From Harmothoe impar (lineage: Eukaryota > Annelida > Polychaeta > Phyllodocida > Polynoidae), in NCBI GenBank assembly GCA_947462335.1, contig OX381709.1:82708622-82772621 (forward strand): a DNA stretch of 64,000 nucleotides. Reading direction: 5' to 3'. The translations under genes were made by a program, and so were the position numbers. Positions 25,241-33,716 of the stretch are shown in pieces (position 1 is the stretch's first letter; each line of letters opens with the position of its first letter). The notes under the pieces are model-generated. The model did no database searches. It was not told the DNA's origin and was given only the letters and a program-made list of their open reading frames with translations.

Positions 25241-25678
25241 AGTAGTATAGTATGTATCGGAACGGGACTATAGTTAACTACTGTTTATTACTCAATCGAC
25301 ATGCAGCCAATCAGAGGCCGCCATTTGGTCACGTGACCCGTTGCCATGGTAACGTGACCTACTTAGGGCTCTCAGCCAATCAGAAGCCAGCATTCTGGGT
25401 GACCTACTGACCTACTTAGAAGCTCTCAGCCAATCAGAGGCCGGCATTCTGGTAACCATGGTAACGTGACCTACTTACGTCACGTGACCTACTTAGGCTC
25501 AGCCAATCAGAAGCCGGCATTCTGGTAACTAGGGTAACGTGACCTACTTAGGGTTTGTTTGTAAACAACACCACGTGGCTCTCTTGTTTGTAAACAACAC
25601 CACGTGACACGTGACTGTTTGTAAACAAACAAACAAAAAAGTTATGTAACTTATATATAGAAATAAAAACACAACAAG
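25241..25678 (+). repeat. Polinton left terminal inverted repeat
   Basis: Pairs with 36041-36461 to the inner word CTTATATATAGAAA..CACAACAAG. The left copy has an extra 17 bases at about 25631-25647. Its inside is modular: four subrepeats start CAGCCAATCAGA and include GGTAACGTGACCTACTTAG. Four CCAAT boxes lie at 25307, 25376, 25430 and 25503; five CACGTG E-boxes at 25330, 25481, 25572, 25601 and 25608; three forkhead-like GTAAACAA words lie between about 25560 and 25630. Confidence 0.95.
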
Positions 25679-25705
25679 ATAATTTCTTTTTTTTTCATTT
25701 TATTC

Positions 25706-25711
25706 TTTATT
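25706..25711 (-). terminator. poly(A) signal AATAAA after the protease gene
   Basis: On the minus strand AATAAA lies about 60 bases after the protease stop codon, within an A-rich stretch next to the left TIR. It would end the MCP-protease transcript. Confidence 0.55.
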
Positions 25712-25769
25712 TTCATTTCAATCAAAAAAACACACAAGTTTATGCTTTTTTAGCCATCGCAACAACCCG

Positions 25770-26222
25770 TCACAACAGCATCATCGATAGCTTCTGACTC
25801 ACTGTCCGGTCGCTCAGCTTTGGGATTTTGCTCATGCGCATGACGCACTTCTTGGGGTTTCTTGTTCGACATGCTTCAATTAGGAAATGAACGCAATGAG
25901 GTCCACAGGTGTCAGCAGAAGTGTCTTGTAGTTGAACGCGGTTTCTTTGCCACTTGAACGGAGCAGAGCGTTCCACGAAAGACAAGAACTCCGCACTCAG
26001 CGGCGGTAAGCCGAAGGAATCAAAGTAGTACACTTCACCCGTGCTCGACACGTAAAACGCCACCCAATGCTGACCTGGTAAATGTTGCGGATCTGTGTTG
26101 CTCACGAAACAAGTGTCTTTGATAGGGTGCTTCGGAATAGTGTCACAAGAGAAAACACCCAGGAAACGATGTTTTGTGTGAACGTTTTCCTTCAACACTC
26201 TGCTTATTTCAAGCGTGTTCAT
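25770..26222 (-). CDS. PRO: Polinton adenain-like cysteine protease (PRO)
   Basis: A 150-residue protein of the adenovirus-type (C5) protease family, which matures capsid proteins. Visible landmarks: catalytic His52 in GQHWVAF, acidic Asp68 in YYFDSFG, oxyanion-hole Gln99 in VQLQDTSAD and catalytic Cys106 in TCGPHC, the family order His-Asp/Glu-Gln-Cys with Gln seven residues before Cys. The frame is open upstream to 26411, but that part overlaps the capsid gene in another frame and is not protease-like, so I choose the Met at 26222. It lies 29 bases after the major capsid protein stop, so the two genes probably share a transcript. It ends 92 bases before the left TIR. The reading frame is intact with all catalytic residues. 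Confidence 0.9.
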   Translation of the reverse strand: MNTLEISRVLKENVHTKHRFLGVFSCDTIPKHPIKDTCFVSNTDPQHLPGQHWVAFYVSSTGEVYYFDSFGLPPLSAEFLSFVERSAPFKWQRNRVQLQDTSADTCGPHCVHFLIEACRTRNPKKCVMRMSKIPKLSDRTVSQKLSMMLL

Positions 26223-26251
26223 ACGATACGCTAAGTACCGCTGTCTTGTCT

Positions 26252-27560
26252 TCAGTTCATGTGGTAGTCGGTGATGGGGTGTCGATCTCGGGTCAGCTCG
26301 ACGACGTTGTCGTACACCAAGTAGAGTAGCACCGTTGTTGTCGCTTGTAGCGCCGAGCTGAAACTGACTTCCACCCTCAGCTGACCCGCTCTTATAAGGT
26401 TCACGCGACACCCGTCGTGCGATCTGTCTGGGGTTAAATCGAGGGGGAACACCGTGTAACCGTTCAGGAATTGATCGTATGAAATACCGCAGGAGCGCGC
26501 GCCCTCGTACATCCCCGTTTCCGTGTGTAGCGCCAAGTACTCTCTCACGGCCGCTTTGGTCTTAAAGTCGGGCACGTAGGCGTCGTTCGGCACTTTCTGA
26601 TCGTTCACTATCACTTGAAGCGAGCTGATGTCGTAATGCTTCATCTCGAACGGGTTCTTGGTGTAGCTACCGTTGAAGGCGTCGTGGTCTAGGAAGCAAA
26701 TCATCATCGACTTGGGAAGCTGGCCTGTGTTGGAGTGCGTGTAGCTGTGATCTCTGTTACCTTGAGGGATGGCGTACATCGTCACCTCCACTCTGTTCAC
26801 CGGGTAGTCGAAGGGTCCGTGTTCTATCACCGCTCTCTCGTGCGTTTCCGCTACAGCGTCCGCCACCAACACGCGTCGCACGTAGAGCTTTGCTTTGTAG
26901 ATCTTCAAGCTGTAGCCTCCGTCATCGGCGCACATCAGATAGAAAGAGGGCGCTGCCTGTTTCAGAGTGAGATTGATTTCTGTCTCTCCAACGATGAGCT
27001 TCGGTTGATGAGCCAGGTCAAAGTGCAGTCGCGCCATCAGCGAAAAGCGCTTGTTGGAGATTAGCTTCCTGCGCTCTTTGTACCCCGCATTCGCGTTACT
27101 CAACGCGTCAAAGTGACCAGGCGTATCTTCATGCCACCCCTGGGCGCTCATGACGCCGTCCTTCACGTCTTTGTTGTAGTTGAGTAACCCTTCCAAGTAA
27201 GCTCGGTAAGGGTAGGTCTCGGTGTTGCCAGACACTTTGAAACCGCCAATGGAGACTTGGACGTCTTTGAAGAGCGAGTGAGCCAAGTTGTTCACCGGAG
27301 CTACCGCGTCGGTGTCCTCGAGCGCCGCTCCGTTCGGTTTCAGCACTTGACATTCCAGATGAAGGTAATTCTCGTTCAGGTCTGTGTACTCTTGCGACTT
27401 GTTGATGGTGAAATTTATGTTACCTCCATCCTCTAAAGAGTTTTTTTGTTTCTATCCCCAGGAAAGACGACTTTAAGATAATAGTCTGAGTCGGCGCTAC
27501 GGTGTGCAGGTCGAGCTCAGAGAGCGCGCACTCGTTACTGCTCTCGTGTACGTAAGCCAT
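26252..27560 (-). CDS. MCP: Polinton major capsid protein, one-base frameshift near N-terminus
   Basis: Resembles the double jelly-roll major capsid proteins of Polintons. The start at 27560 opens MAYVHESSNE, followed by the family signature ELDLHTVAPTQT. That frame stops at 27420-27422. The neighbouring frame carries the next family block (EDGGNINFTI, then YTDLNENYLHLECQV) and stays open to 26252. The offset is one extra base and must lie upstream of the EDGG block; a run of seven T on the plus strand at 27441-27447 is the obvious place. The total would be about 435 residues. A TATA-like box lies 55-62 bases upstream of the ATG. Either the gene is broken or the homopolymer was miscalled. It precedes the protease by 29 bases. 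Confidence 0.88.
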
Positions 27561-27610
27561 TGTGTTCTCTCTTCACGCGGACGACAGACTGACGCCGGCC
27601 GCCTCCAGTC

Positions 27611-27624
27611 TTTTTATTTATACC
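27611..27624 (-). promoter_or_regulatory. TATA-like promoter of the capsid-protease unit
   Basis: GGTATAAATAAAAAG on the minus strand, followed by a GGCCGG-containing leader, in the 80-bp gap upstream of the capsid ATG. A near-identical word, GGTATCAATAAAAAG, precedes the ATPase gene. Confidence 0.6.
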
Positions 27625-27639
27625 TGAAAGCCTAGGCGC

Positions 27640-28065
27640 TTACCGGTCGAATACATCCCCTCTACGTCTCTTGCAAGAGCCACCGCCCGTCTGAGGAGAA
27701 TGCCAGCGACGTTTCGACCCTTTCTTAGACGCGACAGTCGTCTTTCCTCCCGAGAACGCCTTACTCGCCAGTCTCTTCAGAGCGCCTGCGCCTCGGTCTT
27801 TCACGCTGCTCTTTAAAGTCCGACCCGCCAGCGCATCTTTAGCTACGCCCACACCGGCGCGGAGCAGCGTTTTTCCCACCGACTTCAATAGCGGGGTAGC
27901 CGAGCGCATCAGACCTAACAGAGCGCCGCCCAAACCGTGCCCGCTCTGGAAAGAGCGCCCGCTGTACACATTGATGCCGTTGCCCAGCTGCGCGTTGTAG
28001 TAATCGCTGTACCCTCTGCCGACGGTGCACCTGGGTGGAAAGTACGGAACGCGTTGACGCATCAT
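27640..28065 (-). CDS. small basic glycine-rich virion protein of Polintons
   Basis: 141 residues. The N-terminus is aromatic/Arg-rich (PYFPPRCTVGRGYSDYYN). The middle is a glycine/hydrophobic, possibly amphipathic segment (GHGLGGALLGLMRSATPLLK) running into alternating Ala/Lys/Val. The C-terminus is strongly basic (KKGSKRRWHS, CKRRRG). Proteins of this layout sit between the minor and major capsid genes of many Polintons and have been compared with adenovirus minor core or membrane-active proteins. That comparison comes from composition and position only. It starts 11 bases after the minor capsid stop, behind an A-rich leader (AAGAGAGAAAA). Confidence 0.7.
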   Translation of the reverse strand: MMRQRVPYFPPRCTVGRGYSDYYNAQLGNGINVYSGRSFQSGHGLGGALLGLMRSATPLLKSVGKTLLRAGVGVAKDALAGRTLKSSVKDRGAGALKRLASKAFSGGKTTVASKKGSKRRWHSPQTGGGSCKRRRGDVFDR

Positions 28066-28076
28066 TTTTCTCTCTT

Positions 28077-29192
28077 TCAGCGCTCAATAGGTCTCAGATG
28101 AAGTGTCACGGTCACCTCGCCTCTACCGAATGGGATGGAATGACCGGATCGGTCTCTTAAATAGATGCCGACCTCGGTAAACCTCTTGGATTTCAAGGGG
28201 AAATAATCCAAATGGGGAAAACTGATAGCTTGCACGCCACCTCGACGCTTTCCGCCTCTGTCCACCGCGACGCAGCGTAACAGCGGCACTTGCATGTCGC
28301 CCACACGTCTCTCCTGGATCATGTCGGTGTATATGTACACAGAGTGCACGTCCCCAAAAACATCCATCGAGTAGGCGCCGGTAGTCGGCGATGCGAAACA
28401 CGTCTCTCCGAAGCCTAGAACGCATGCGAGATGCTGAGTCAGCAGGACAGCACAGTGTCTCGGCGGTTTGATGGTGACGCGTTTCGTCTTGGAGTCGTAC
28501 GATAAGATCCCCATCGGTTTGAGCAAGAAGCTGGCGCCCTCTAGTCTGTCATCTCGCAACGTCTCACTCAAGCGCTCGACTAGGGTGTGGTTGCTTCCGG
28601 TGAAAATAGGAGGTATCTCGAATATGTTTGGCATGAAACTGCGCACGCCCATGGCTTTCTCCATCTCTTCGATCATCTGTCTTGCTTGATCGCTGATCGC
28701 CTTCTTCTTCACCGCCGGGGACAAGAACTGCTTGTATACGGCATTCGTCTGTCTCAAGTCGACCTCTCTCTTGAACCTTTTTGTTTCCGGTTTCAATCGC
28801 TGCTCTTCCGACGTGTCTGATAGCTCTTCCACCGTTACATAGCTCGCTTCCTTCCAGCTCAGCGGGTATTTTGAGCTGAACGTTAGCTTGCTCAGACCGT
28901 TCGCGTTTTTCATTCCCCTCCAGTCTACCTGCGGTTTTCTTCTTTCGGCGAATTTAGTCTCTTTTAAAACCTTGATCGCCTCCTCTAGCGAACCCTTGGT
29001 GCGCAGAGGAACAACGATGATCAAGTCGTCGTCGTGCACGTTAGTCCATTCTGTAGGGAGGATGATCTCAGTCAGAGCCGCTTCGTACGCTTCGGGCAGA
29101 AGGAGCGGCGAGTCGAAGTGAGTTCGGAAAGACGTCAAGCTGTTGTCAGGATAATACTCCATAGAGCTGTTGCTAGGTAGAGTGATGTTCAT
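28077..29192 (-). CDS. mCP: Polinton minor (penton-like) capsid protein
   Basis: 371 residues, intact. It opens with the family signature LPSNSSMEYYPDN, then TSFRTHFDSPLLLPEAYEAA and LTEIILPTEW, as in the single jelly-roll minor capsid proteins of Polintons. The C-terminal part (AISFPHLDYFPL, then IYLRDRSGHSIPFGRGEVTV, ending TLHLRP) is also typical of the family. It should form the capsid vertices. The 19 bases separating it from the integrase stop codon are all A on the minus strand, directly in front of the ATG. The next gene begins 11 bases downstream. Confidence 0.88.
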   Translation of the reverse strand: MNITLPSNSSMEYYPDNSLTSFRTHFDSPLLLPEAYEAALTEIILPTEWTNVHDDDLIIVVPLRTKGSLEEAIKVLKETKFAERRKPQVDWRGMKNANGLSKLTFSSKYPLSWKEASYVTVEELSDTSEEQRLKPETKRFKREVDLRQTNAVYKQFLSPAVKKKAISDQARQMIEEMEKAMGVRSFMPNIFEIPPIFTGSNHTLVERLSETLRDDRLEGASFLLKPMGILSYDSKTKRVTIKPPRHCAVLLTQHLACVLGFGETCFASPTTGAYSMDVFGDVHSVYIYTDMIQERRVGDMQVPLLRCVAVDRGGKRRGGVQAISFPHLDYFPLKSKRFTEVGIYLRDRSGHSIPFGRGEVTVTLHLRPIER

Positions 29193-29211
29193 TTTTTTTT
29201 TTTTTTTTTTT

Positions 29212-30348
29212 CTACGTTATTTTTTTGACGGGGATCCACTCGTTGAACTTGTCGTCGTAACCTAACCAACGTACGAAAGCTAACTCTTTACCGTCGACGG
29301 TCTTGCGGCGCAACACCTCGTCTATCAGGTAGTTGTTGTCGTAACGACTCTTGTACACCTTCTGAACCTCTTCCGGGTAGAAGACGCCTTTTATCTCCTC
29401 GCCCTTGTCGTCTTTCAGCTCGAACCCTCTGCTTCCCAACGTCTTAGCAACGTCGACCACTTCCTCGCGCCAGTTTCCCTCGTACCCTTTGTCGAAGGCG
29501 CCTTTAGTTCTCAACATCCTCACTCTGTCACCCGGAGCGATGACGTCGACGGCGGACGTCTTTGTTTTTTTCTTCTTTTTCCATATTTCGTCGATTTGTT
29601 TGTTAGTTGGGAGATCTTGTCGGTAGAAAACTGTTTCGCTGTTTTCCGAGCTGACTTGAGCCGGCGCCATTTTCAACGTCTTGTGGTGAGTGCGATTGTA
29701 AGAAGACACTACATGGTGCAGTACGTCTACGTAGCGATACGTGCGCTTGTGTGTGAAATAACGCCACAGCTTCTCCTTCAGACTGCGGTTCAAGCGCTCC
29801 ACTAGACTAGCTTTGATGTCGTCGTTCTCGCCAGTGAAAAACTCTATGCCCTCGCTCTTCAAGTGATCTTGAAAGATCTTGTTCAAAAACTCTTTCCCCT
29901 TGTCTGTCTGAACAGTGCGCGGTCGTCTCTCGCCAGTGTCTGTCATCTTTCGGAAGGCCTCGGTAACATCAGCGCCGCTCTTGGATTTAATGGGAACGGC
30001 CCACGCGTACCTAGAGAAAACGTCGATCGCCGTCACCACGTACCGGAAGCGGTGGTTGTGAGACGCCAAAGCCTGCATGTCCATCAGATCTATCTGCCAC
30101 TGCTGATCGATTGCGCCGGTTATAGTCTTGTTCCTTGCGAATTTTCTCCGAATGGGTTTATTTTTAGTGTAGGCGTCCAGCGACACTAAAGCATCTCGGA
30201 TGACGGCCGGGTTTAGGTGGCGAAAATGATGTTTCTGGAGTTTAGTCACGCTAGTGAAACTGGAGGGCGCTTTGACGTCGGTATATCTAGCTACTACGCG
30301 CTTCTTTTCTTTTTCCTTCTTGGTCAGTCTCTTCACTGGTTTGCCCAT
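29212..30348 (-). CDS. INT: Polinton integrase (retroviral type, with chromodomain)
   Basis: 378 residues, intact. The RNase-H-fold catalytic core has Asp87 (WQIDLMDM), Asp149 (VQTDKGKEF) and Glu184 (SLVERLNRSLK), a D-D-E triad with 34 residues between the last two. A basic N-terminus (KRLTKKEKEKKR) may be a nuclear signal. The C-terminus holds an SH3-like segment (APGDRVRMLR) and a chromodomain (YLIDEVLRRKTVDG, FVRWLGYDDKFNEWIP), expected to bind histone tails and direct integration. The start overlaps the end of the preceding gene by 16 bases. This enzyme would make the 6-bp target duplication found at the element's ends. Confidence 0.95.
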   Translation of the reverse strand: MGKPVKRLTKKEKEKKRVVARYTDVKAPSSFTSVTKLQKHHFRHLNPAVIRDALVSLDAYTKNKPIRRKFARNKTITGAIDQQWQIDLMDMQALASHNHRFRYVVTAIDVFSRYAWAVPIKSKSGADVTEAFRKMTDTGERRPRTVQTDKGKEFLNKIFQDHLKSEGIEFFTGENDDIKASLVERLNRSLKEKLWRYFTHKRTYRYVDVLHHVVSSYNRTHHKTLKMAPAQVSSENSETVFYRQDLPTNKQIDEIWKKKKKTKTSAVDVIAPGDRVRMLRTKGAFDKGYEGNWREEVVDVAKTLGSRGFELKDDKGEEIKGVFYPEEVQKVYKSRYDNNYLIDEVLRRKTVDGKELAFVRWLGYDDKFNEWIPVKKIT

Positions 30349-31476
30349 CGTCGACTTGTTGAGGGCGTGAACGACGACGTCGCCGCTAGGCGGTTGCGCC
30401 CTTTCCTTTTCTTACTCCCCGCGCTCCTATAGGAAGTCGGAGTTTGGAAAAGTTCACTGCCCTCCTCGTCGTCAGAGGATTGATCGTCCACCTGGAGAGA
30501 AGAGTCTGCTGCTGCTACTGCTGCTGCTGCTGCTTCTCCTTCTTCCGAGTCGAAGCTCGGTCGTTTCCGACCTCTGTCAGCAAGCCGTGTGTCCAAGCTT
30601 TGGCCAGGTCCGCTCGCTTTATACAGATGGTTTCCGATCAAGGAGTCTGTGGGAACTGCTTCGCGCAGCGCTTTTGTGAACGGAGAGTAGCCCGCCGGTC
30701 TGGGCGCCGTCTTCCTGAACCTGGCGGCGTCGTTCAGTAAGTCCACTATGTTGATGCGATGCTCAGGTGGTATTCTCCGACCCGACATCTCGCGCACCGC
30801 ACCGTCCTCGTTCCACTTGACCACACCGGATTTCTCCAATTGTTTGTACAGCGCCACGGTCCGGGTGCGATTCCTCTTGGGAACTTGGTTCACCAACCGC
30901 TCAAGTAGGGACGCGCTGGCTTCTTCAGCAGACTGACGGAGGTGAGCCGGGGGCGAAGAAGTGTAGGACGAAGAGATGTTGCTGTTGCAATCTATTCAAC
31001 AACCTTCGGTATTTCAACATTTTCTCGCGCGATTCCAAAGTGGGATCGTTCAACACTAAGTCCAAGTCCCTGTAGATAAACTGTAGCACCTGGTGCAAGG
31101 CCGCGTCGGGATGAAGGGACTGTTCTGCCTGCTTGTGGTAATAGGCCATATCGGCAGGTATGCGGGCGGCGGTGGCAGGAGCGGAACTCTCGTTCTTTTC
31201 AGTACGCTCATCAGGAAGAGGAGGAAGGTTTGGAGCAGTAGAAGTACTAGCAGCAGCGACTGCAGTAGTAGCAGCGCTAGTAGTAGCAGCAGCGGGCACA
31301 TGATGAAGTAGACCTGCTCGTGATGATTTGTAGAGCGTCTCAGGATCCACGAGCGCTAAGTGTTTGTAGTGTTGTTGCTGCTCTGAGTCCGTCATGGGGA
31401 CGACGGTGGCGATGACGCTGGCGGTGGCGGTAGTGGTGGTACTGTCGGCGAGTAGGTGTCGAATGAGGTGTCTCAT
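30333..31476 (-). CDS. conserved Polinton protein of unknown function, one-base frameshift
   Basis: Two open frames appear to be one gene. The first (31476-30925) has Thr/Ala-rich low-complexity stretches and a helical part (FIYRDLDLVLNDP, EKMLKYRRLLNRLQQQ). The second frame is open across the junction (AEEASASLLERLVNQVPKRN) and continues to 30333 with VVKWNEDGAVREMSGRRIPP, HRINIVDLLNDAARFRKTAP and SLIGNHLYKAS, a block I know from proteins encoded beside integrase in many Polintons. The offset is one extra base near a run of five G (plus strand) at 30951-30955. The tail has an Ala tract, an acidic stretch (SSDDEEGSE) and a basic stretch. The start overlaps the ATPase stop as ATGA. The function is unknown; it could be a DNA-binding or packaging accessory protein. 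Confidence 0.75.
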
Positions 31477-32508
31477 ATACGGAGAATGCTCTTTATAAGC
31501 GGTAAGGCCATCCCTATGAGAGCCGGAATGAGGAAACCTCCCTCTTGTACCAAGACGCGTCTCTTTTTCTTGATGGGCGTAGATTTTTTGCCGACCTCCC
31601 TCAACACGTCAGCCGATTCTCGAAGCTTGTCCAGTTGTTTGTCGCTGAGCGGGATGTTCCCTACCAGTAAATTGTGACAGATCTCACTCAACGCTGCGAT
31701 CAGATCGTCGCTTCCAGAGTCTATTAGATGCGAGCAGTCCTTTGGCGAGCACTTAGCTAAGTGCTTGAGAGTACCAAAGTGTCTTTCGAGTAGATGAGAA
31801 GACATTTTTGCTACTGCTTTCTCTTGTTCTTTTTTTTTGTCTAGCGGTACGAATACTAGCTGAGAGTGTATGGACGTCAAAGAGGAGCGTATTCTCAGAT
31901 CGTCAGGTGTTGACTGCTTGAAGTCCAGAAGGAGGTATGAGTGAGGTCGCTTGAGTTCATGGGTAAATATACTAGAGAGGGCCGCCGCGTTGGAGGGAAA
32001 CACCTGGCGAGACAGACTAGCTATTTGCCCCATGTCGCGCGGGTTCTTGAAAACGATCATGTAGTGAGCGTTCAGACTCATAGTTCGAAAGTCGGGTGAT
32101 TTCTGGAATAGGTTCTGAGTGATATATATGACGCTCACGTTCCAGTGATGCGAGTATTTAGTAAAGATGTCGGCTACCACTTGCTGATTGGAACTGCTCA
32201 TCAGATCGTCCAATATCAGTAGAGTGTGTGGTCGTAAAGCGTCTTCTGCTACTTCCACGTCTCCCGCTATAGCCTCTTTGCTAGGAAGACCTTCTCTGAA
32301 TTCCACACCGTACTGATTTTGCATTTTTTCAAACAGAGGTTGCCACTCGCCGTAATGGTAAAAAGTCTTTTCCACCGGCGGCGTGACCAAATTGTTCACG
32401 TCGCTCAGAAATTGATCCACCAAGCGCGATTTTCCACAACCCGACGGACCGCTAATGATACAACTAAAGGGTCCTTGTAGTCGAGCGTTTGCTTTTACTA
32501 CTCGACAT
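31473..32508 (-). CDS. ATP: Polinton A32-like packaging ATPase fused to a small capsid-associated protein
   Basis: FtsK/HerA-type genome-packaging ATPase. The Walker A motif (SGPSGCGKS) lies just before residue LVDQF at about 32420, Walker B is LLILDDLM (about 32220) and a polar sensor stretch is VIYITQNLFQKSP. The ATPase part ends near KKKEQEKAVAK. The frame continues without a stop into a block starting MSSHLLERHF at 31805 and ending in a hydrophobic tail (GGFLIPALIGMALPLIK), which in other Polintons I recall as a separate small protein. So this is a fusion, or internal initiation at 31805. The start is uncertain: the ATG at 32508 is one base out of frame with the Walker A frame and meets a TAG after 14 codons. 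Confidence 0.85.
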
Positions 32509-32620
32509 TTTTTCGTTTTTTTTCAGGACGCGTCAGAGAGCGGTTGTGTGTCTGACTGTCTGCTGTGTTTCTCACTCGAACGGTCGGTAGTGAATGGTTG
32601 TGGAGAAAAGTCAGCCGACC

Positions 32621-32635
32621 TTTTTATTGATACCG
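32621..32635 (-). promoter_or_regulatory. TATA-like promoter upstream of the ATPase gene
   Basis: GGTATCAATAAAAAG on the minus strand next to CCGGCC, about 115 bases upstream of the ATG at 32508. It resembles the promoter word at 27611-27624, including the nearby GGCCGG. Confidence 0.5.
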
Positions 32636-32723
32636 GCCGGTGTCACAGTAGCGGCGGCAGAAGTGACTTTTTTTTCTTTTTTTTTTGCGATAAAATTCTA
32701 TTTTCACTCAATAGTCATAAATG

Positions 32724-32756
32724 TTTGTATCAGACTCCAGAGGAGTCTGATACAAA
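32724..32756. terminator. perfect hairpin between two Polinton genes
   Basis: Fifteen-base arms TTTGTATCAGACTCC and GGAGTCTGATACAAA around a 3-base loop (AGA). It lies after the 222-aa frame and before the ATPase promoter, next to T/A-rich tracts. It may mark transcript ends or bind a protein; its role is inferred from position. Confidence 0.6.
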
Positions 32757-32777
32757 TATTTATTTTTTTTTTAAAAA

Positions 32778-32830
32778 AGAAGAGGAGGAGGAGGAGGAGG
32801 AGGAGGAGGAGGAGGAGGAGGAGGAGGAGA
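32778..32830 (+). repeat. (GAG)n microsatellite
   Basis: About 17 uninterrupted GAG/AGG triplets just beyond the stop codon of the 222-aa frame. Confidence 0.97.
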
Positions 32831-33499
32831 TTAATTTTTTTGATCATTTAGGCAAAGCTCGTCGCTTTGCCGCTTTTTTTTTCTATTTCTGTGTTGTGAC
32901 ACGATCGTCTCGAAAAAGCAATAAGGCGTGTGAGCGCGGCGGTGACAAATACATATTGGAGCGTATGGTTTAAAATGGTGCGTCCCTATCTTCTTCAATT
33001 CGGCTGCGTTGCAATATGCGGGATAACAAGTGACGACGTCGAAACGTTTAGAGACCGTGTTCACGTCGGCCACAACGCGCGCCCACCGAGTGGGAGCTGC
33101 AGTCGCTCCCAAGAAACCGATCGGCTTGTCGAATCGTTTCATAGCGCTTATTCTCACTTTATAAGAGGAGGCAGGGTGAGGAGAGTAGCGGCGCTCTTTC
33201 TTTTCATGAAACGCCCAACGAGTGGGGGCGCTGAGAGCGGCTGTTATGCAATGGTAGAGTAAATACTGTTCTGAGAAGACGGCTCTCGGCCATGTTGCTA
33301 CGTTTTCCTTTTCCGCTCTTGTATAACGACGATGGCGCTCAGCTTTGCATTTCTCGAGAATTCGGTACGCTTCAAGAGAAGCGTGAACCTCAACTACGTG
33401 ACGCTCTCTCCTCTGAGATAAAAAAATAGCCGGGCAGTTGAGGAGGGCACTTTGTTCGCGCGACCGTCTTTTAGAAACTCGCGCCCTCTGCAGCGCCAT
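32831..33499 (-). CDS. unrecognised Polinton accessory protein, 222 aa
   Basis: I do not recognise a family. The protein is very basic (VSKRRSREQS, RNRKKKRQSDE) and Ala/Arg-rich. It contains the word SAPTRWAFHEKK and later AAPTRWARVV, suggesting an internal repeat. A Cys/His cluster near the C-terminus (CYPAYCN, then PICICHRRAHTPYC) could bind a metal. The ATG at 33499 is preceded about 220 bases upstream by a TATA box. It lies on the same strand as the core genes, upstream of the ATPase, where an autonomous Polinton might carry other genes. A regulatory or DNA-binding role is possible but is only a guess. Confidence 0.55.
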   Translation of the reverse strand: MALQRARVSKRRSREQSALLNCPAIFLSQRRERHVVEVHASLEAYRILEKCKAERHRRYTRAEKENVATWPRAVFSEQYLLYHCITAALSAPTRWAFHEKKERRYSPHPASSYKVRISAMKRFDKPIGFLGATAAPTRWARVVADVNTVSKRFDVVTCYPAYCNAAELKKIGTHHFKPYAPICICHRRAHTPYCFFETIVSQHRNRKKKRQSDELCLNDQKN

Positions 33500-33716
33500 A
33501 TTTCTTTCCTCCGAAACAAAAAAGACTGAGTGAAAATAAAAATTTTAAAAAACAAAAAGCTCAAAGAAAAAAAAAAAAAAGCAATAAGCAGACTCAGCTC
33601 GAAATTCCCTGCTGGCGTGATGGCGCTGACTGCAGGCGGTGGCGGCGGTCGGCTGGCCGGCGGTGGCGGTGTCGGCGGCGATGGTAGAAGGGTGTGTGGA
33701 AAGAGAGACGCATCTC

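Noticed and set aside
26735..27064. 109-codon plus-strand frame
   Set aside because: Antisense shadow of the major capsid gene.
32455..32973. 172-codon plus-strand frame with a Glu tract
   Set aside because: Built from the (GAG)n microsatellite and antisense sequence of the ATPase promoter and the 222-aa gene.
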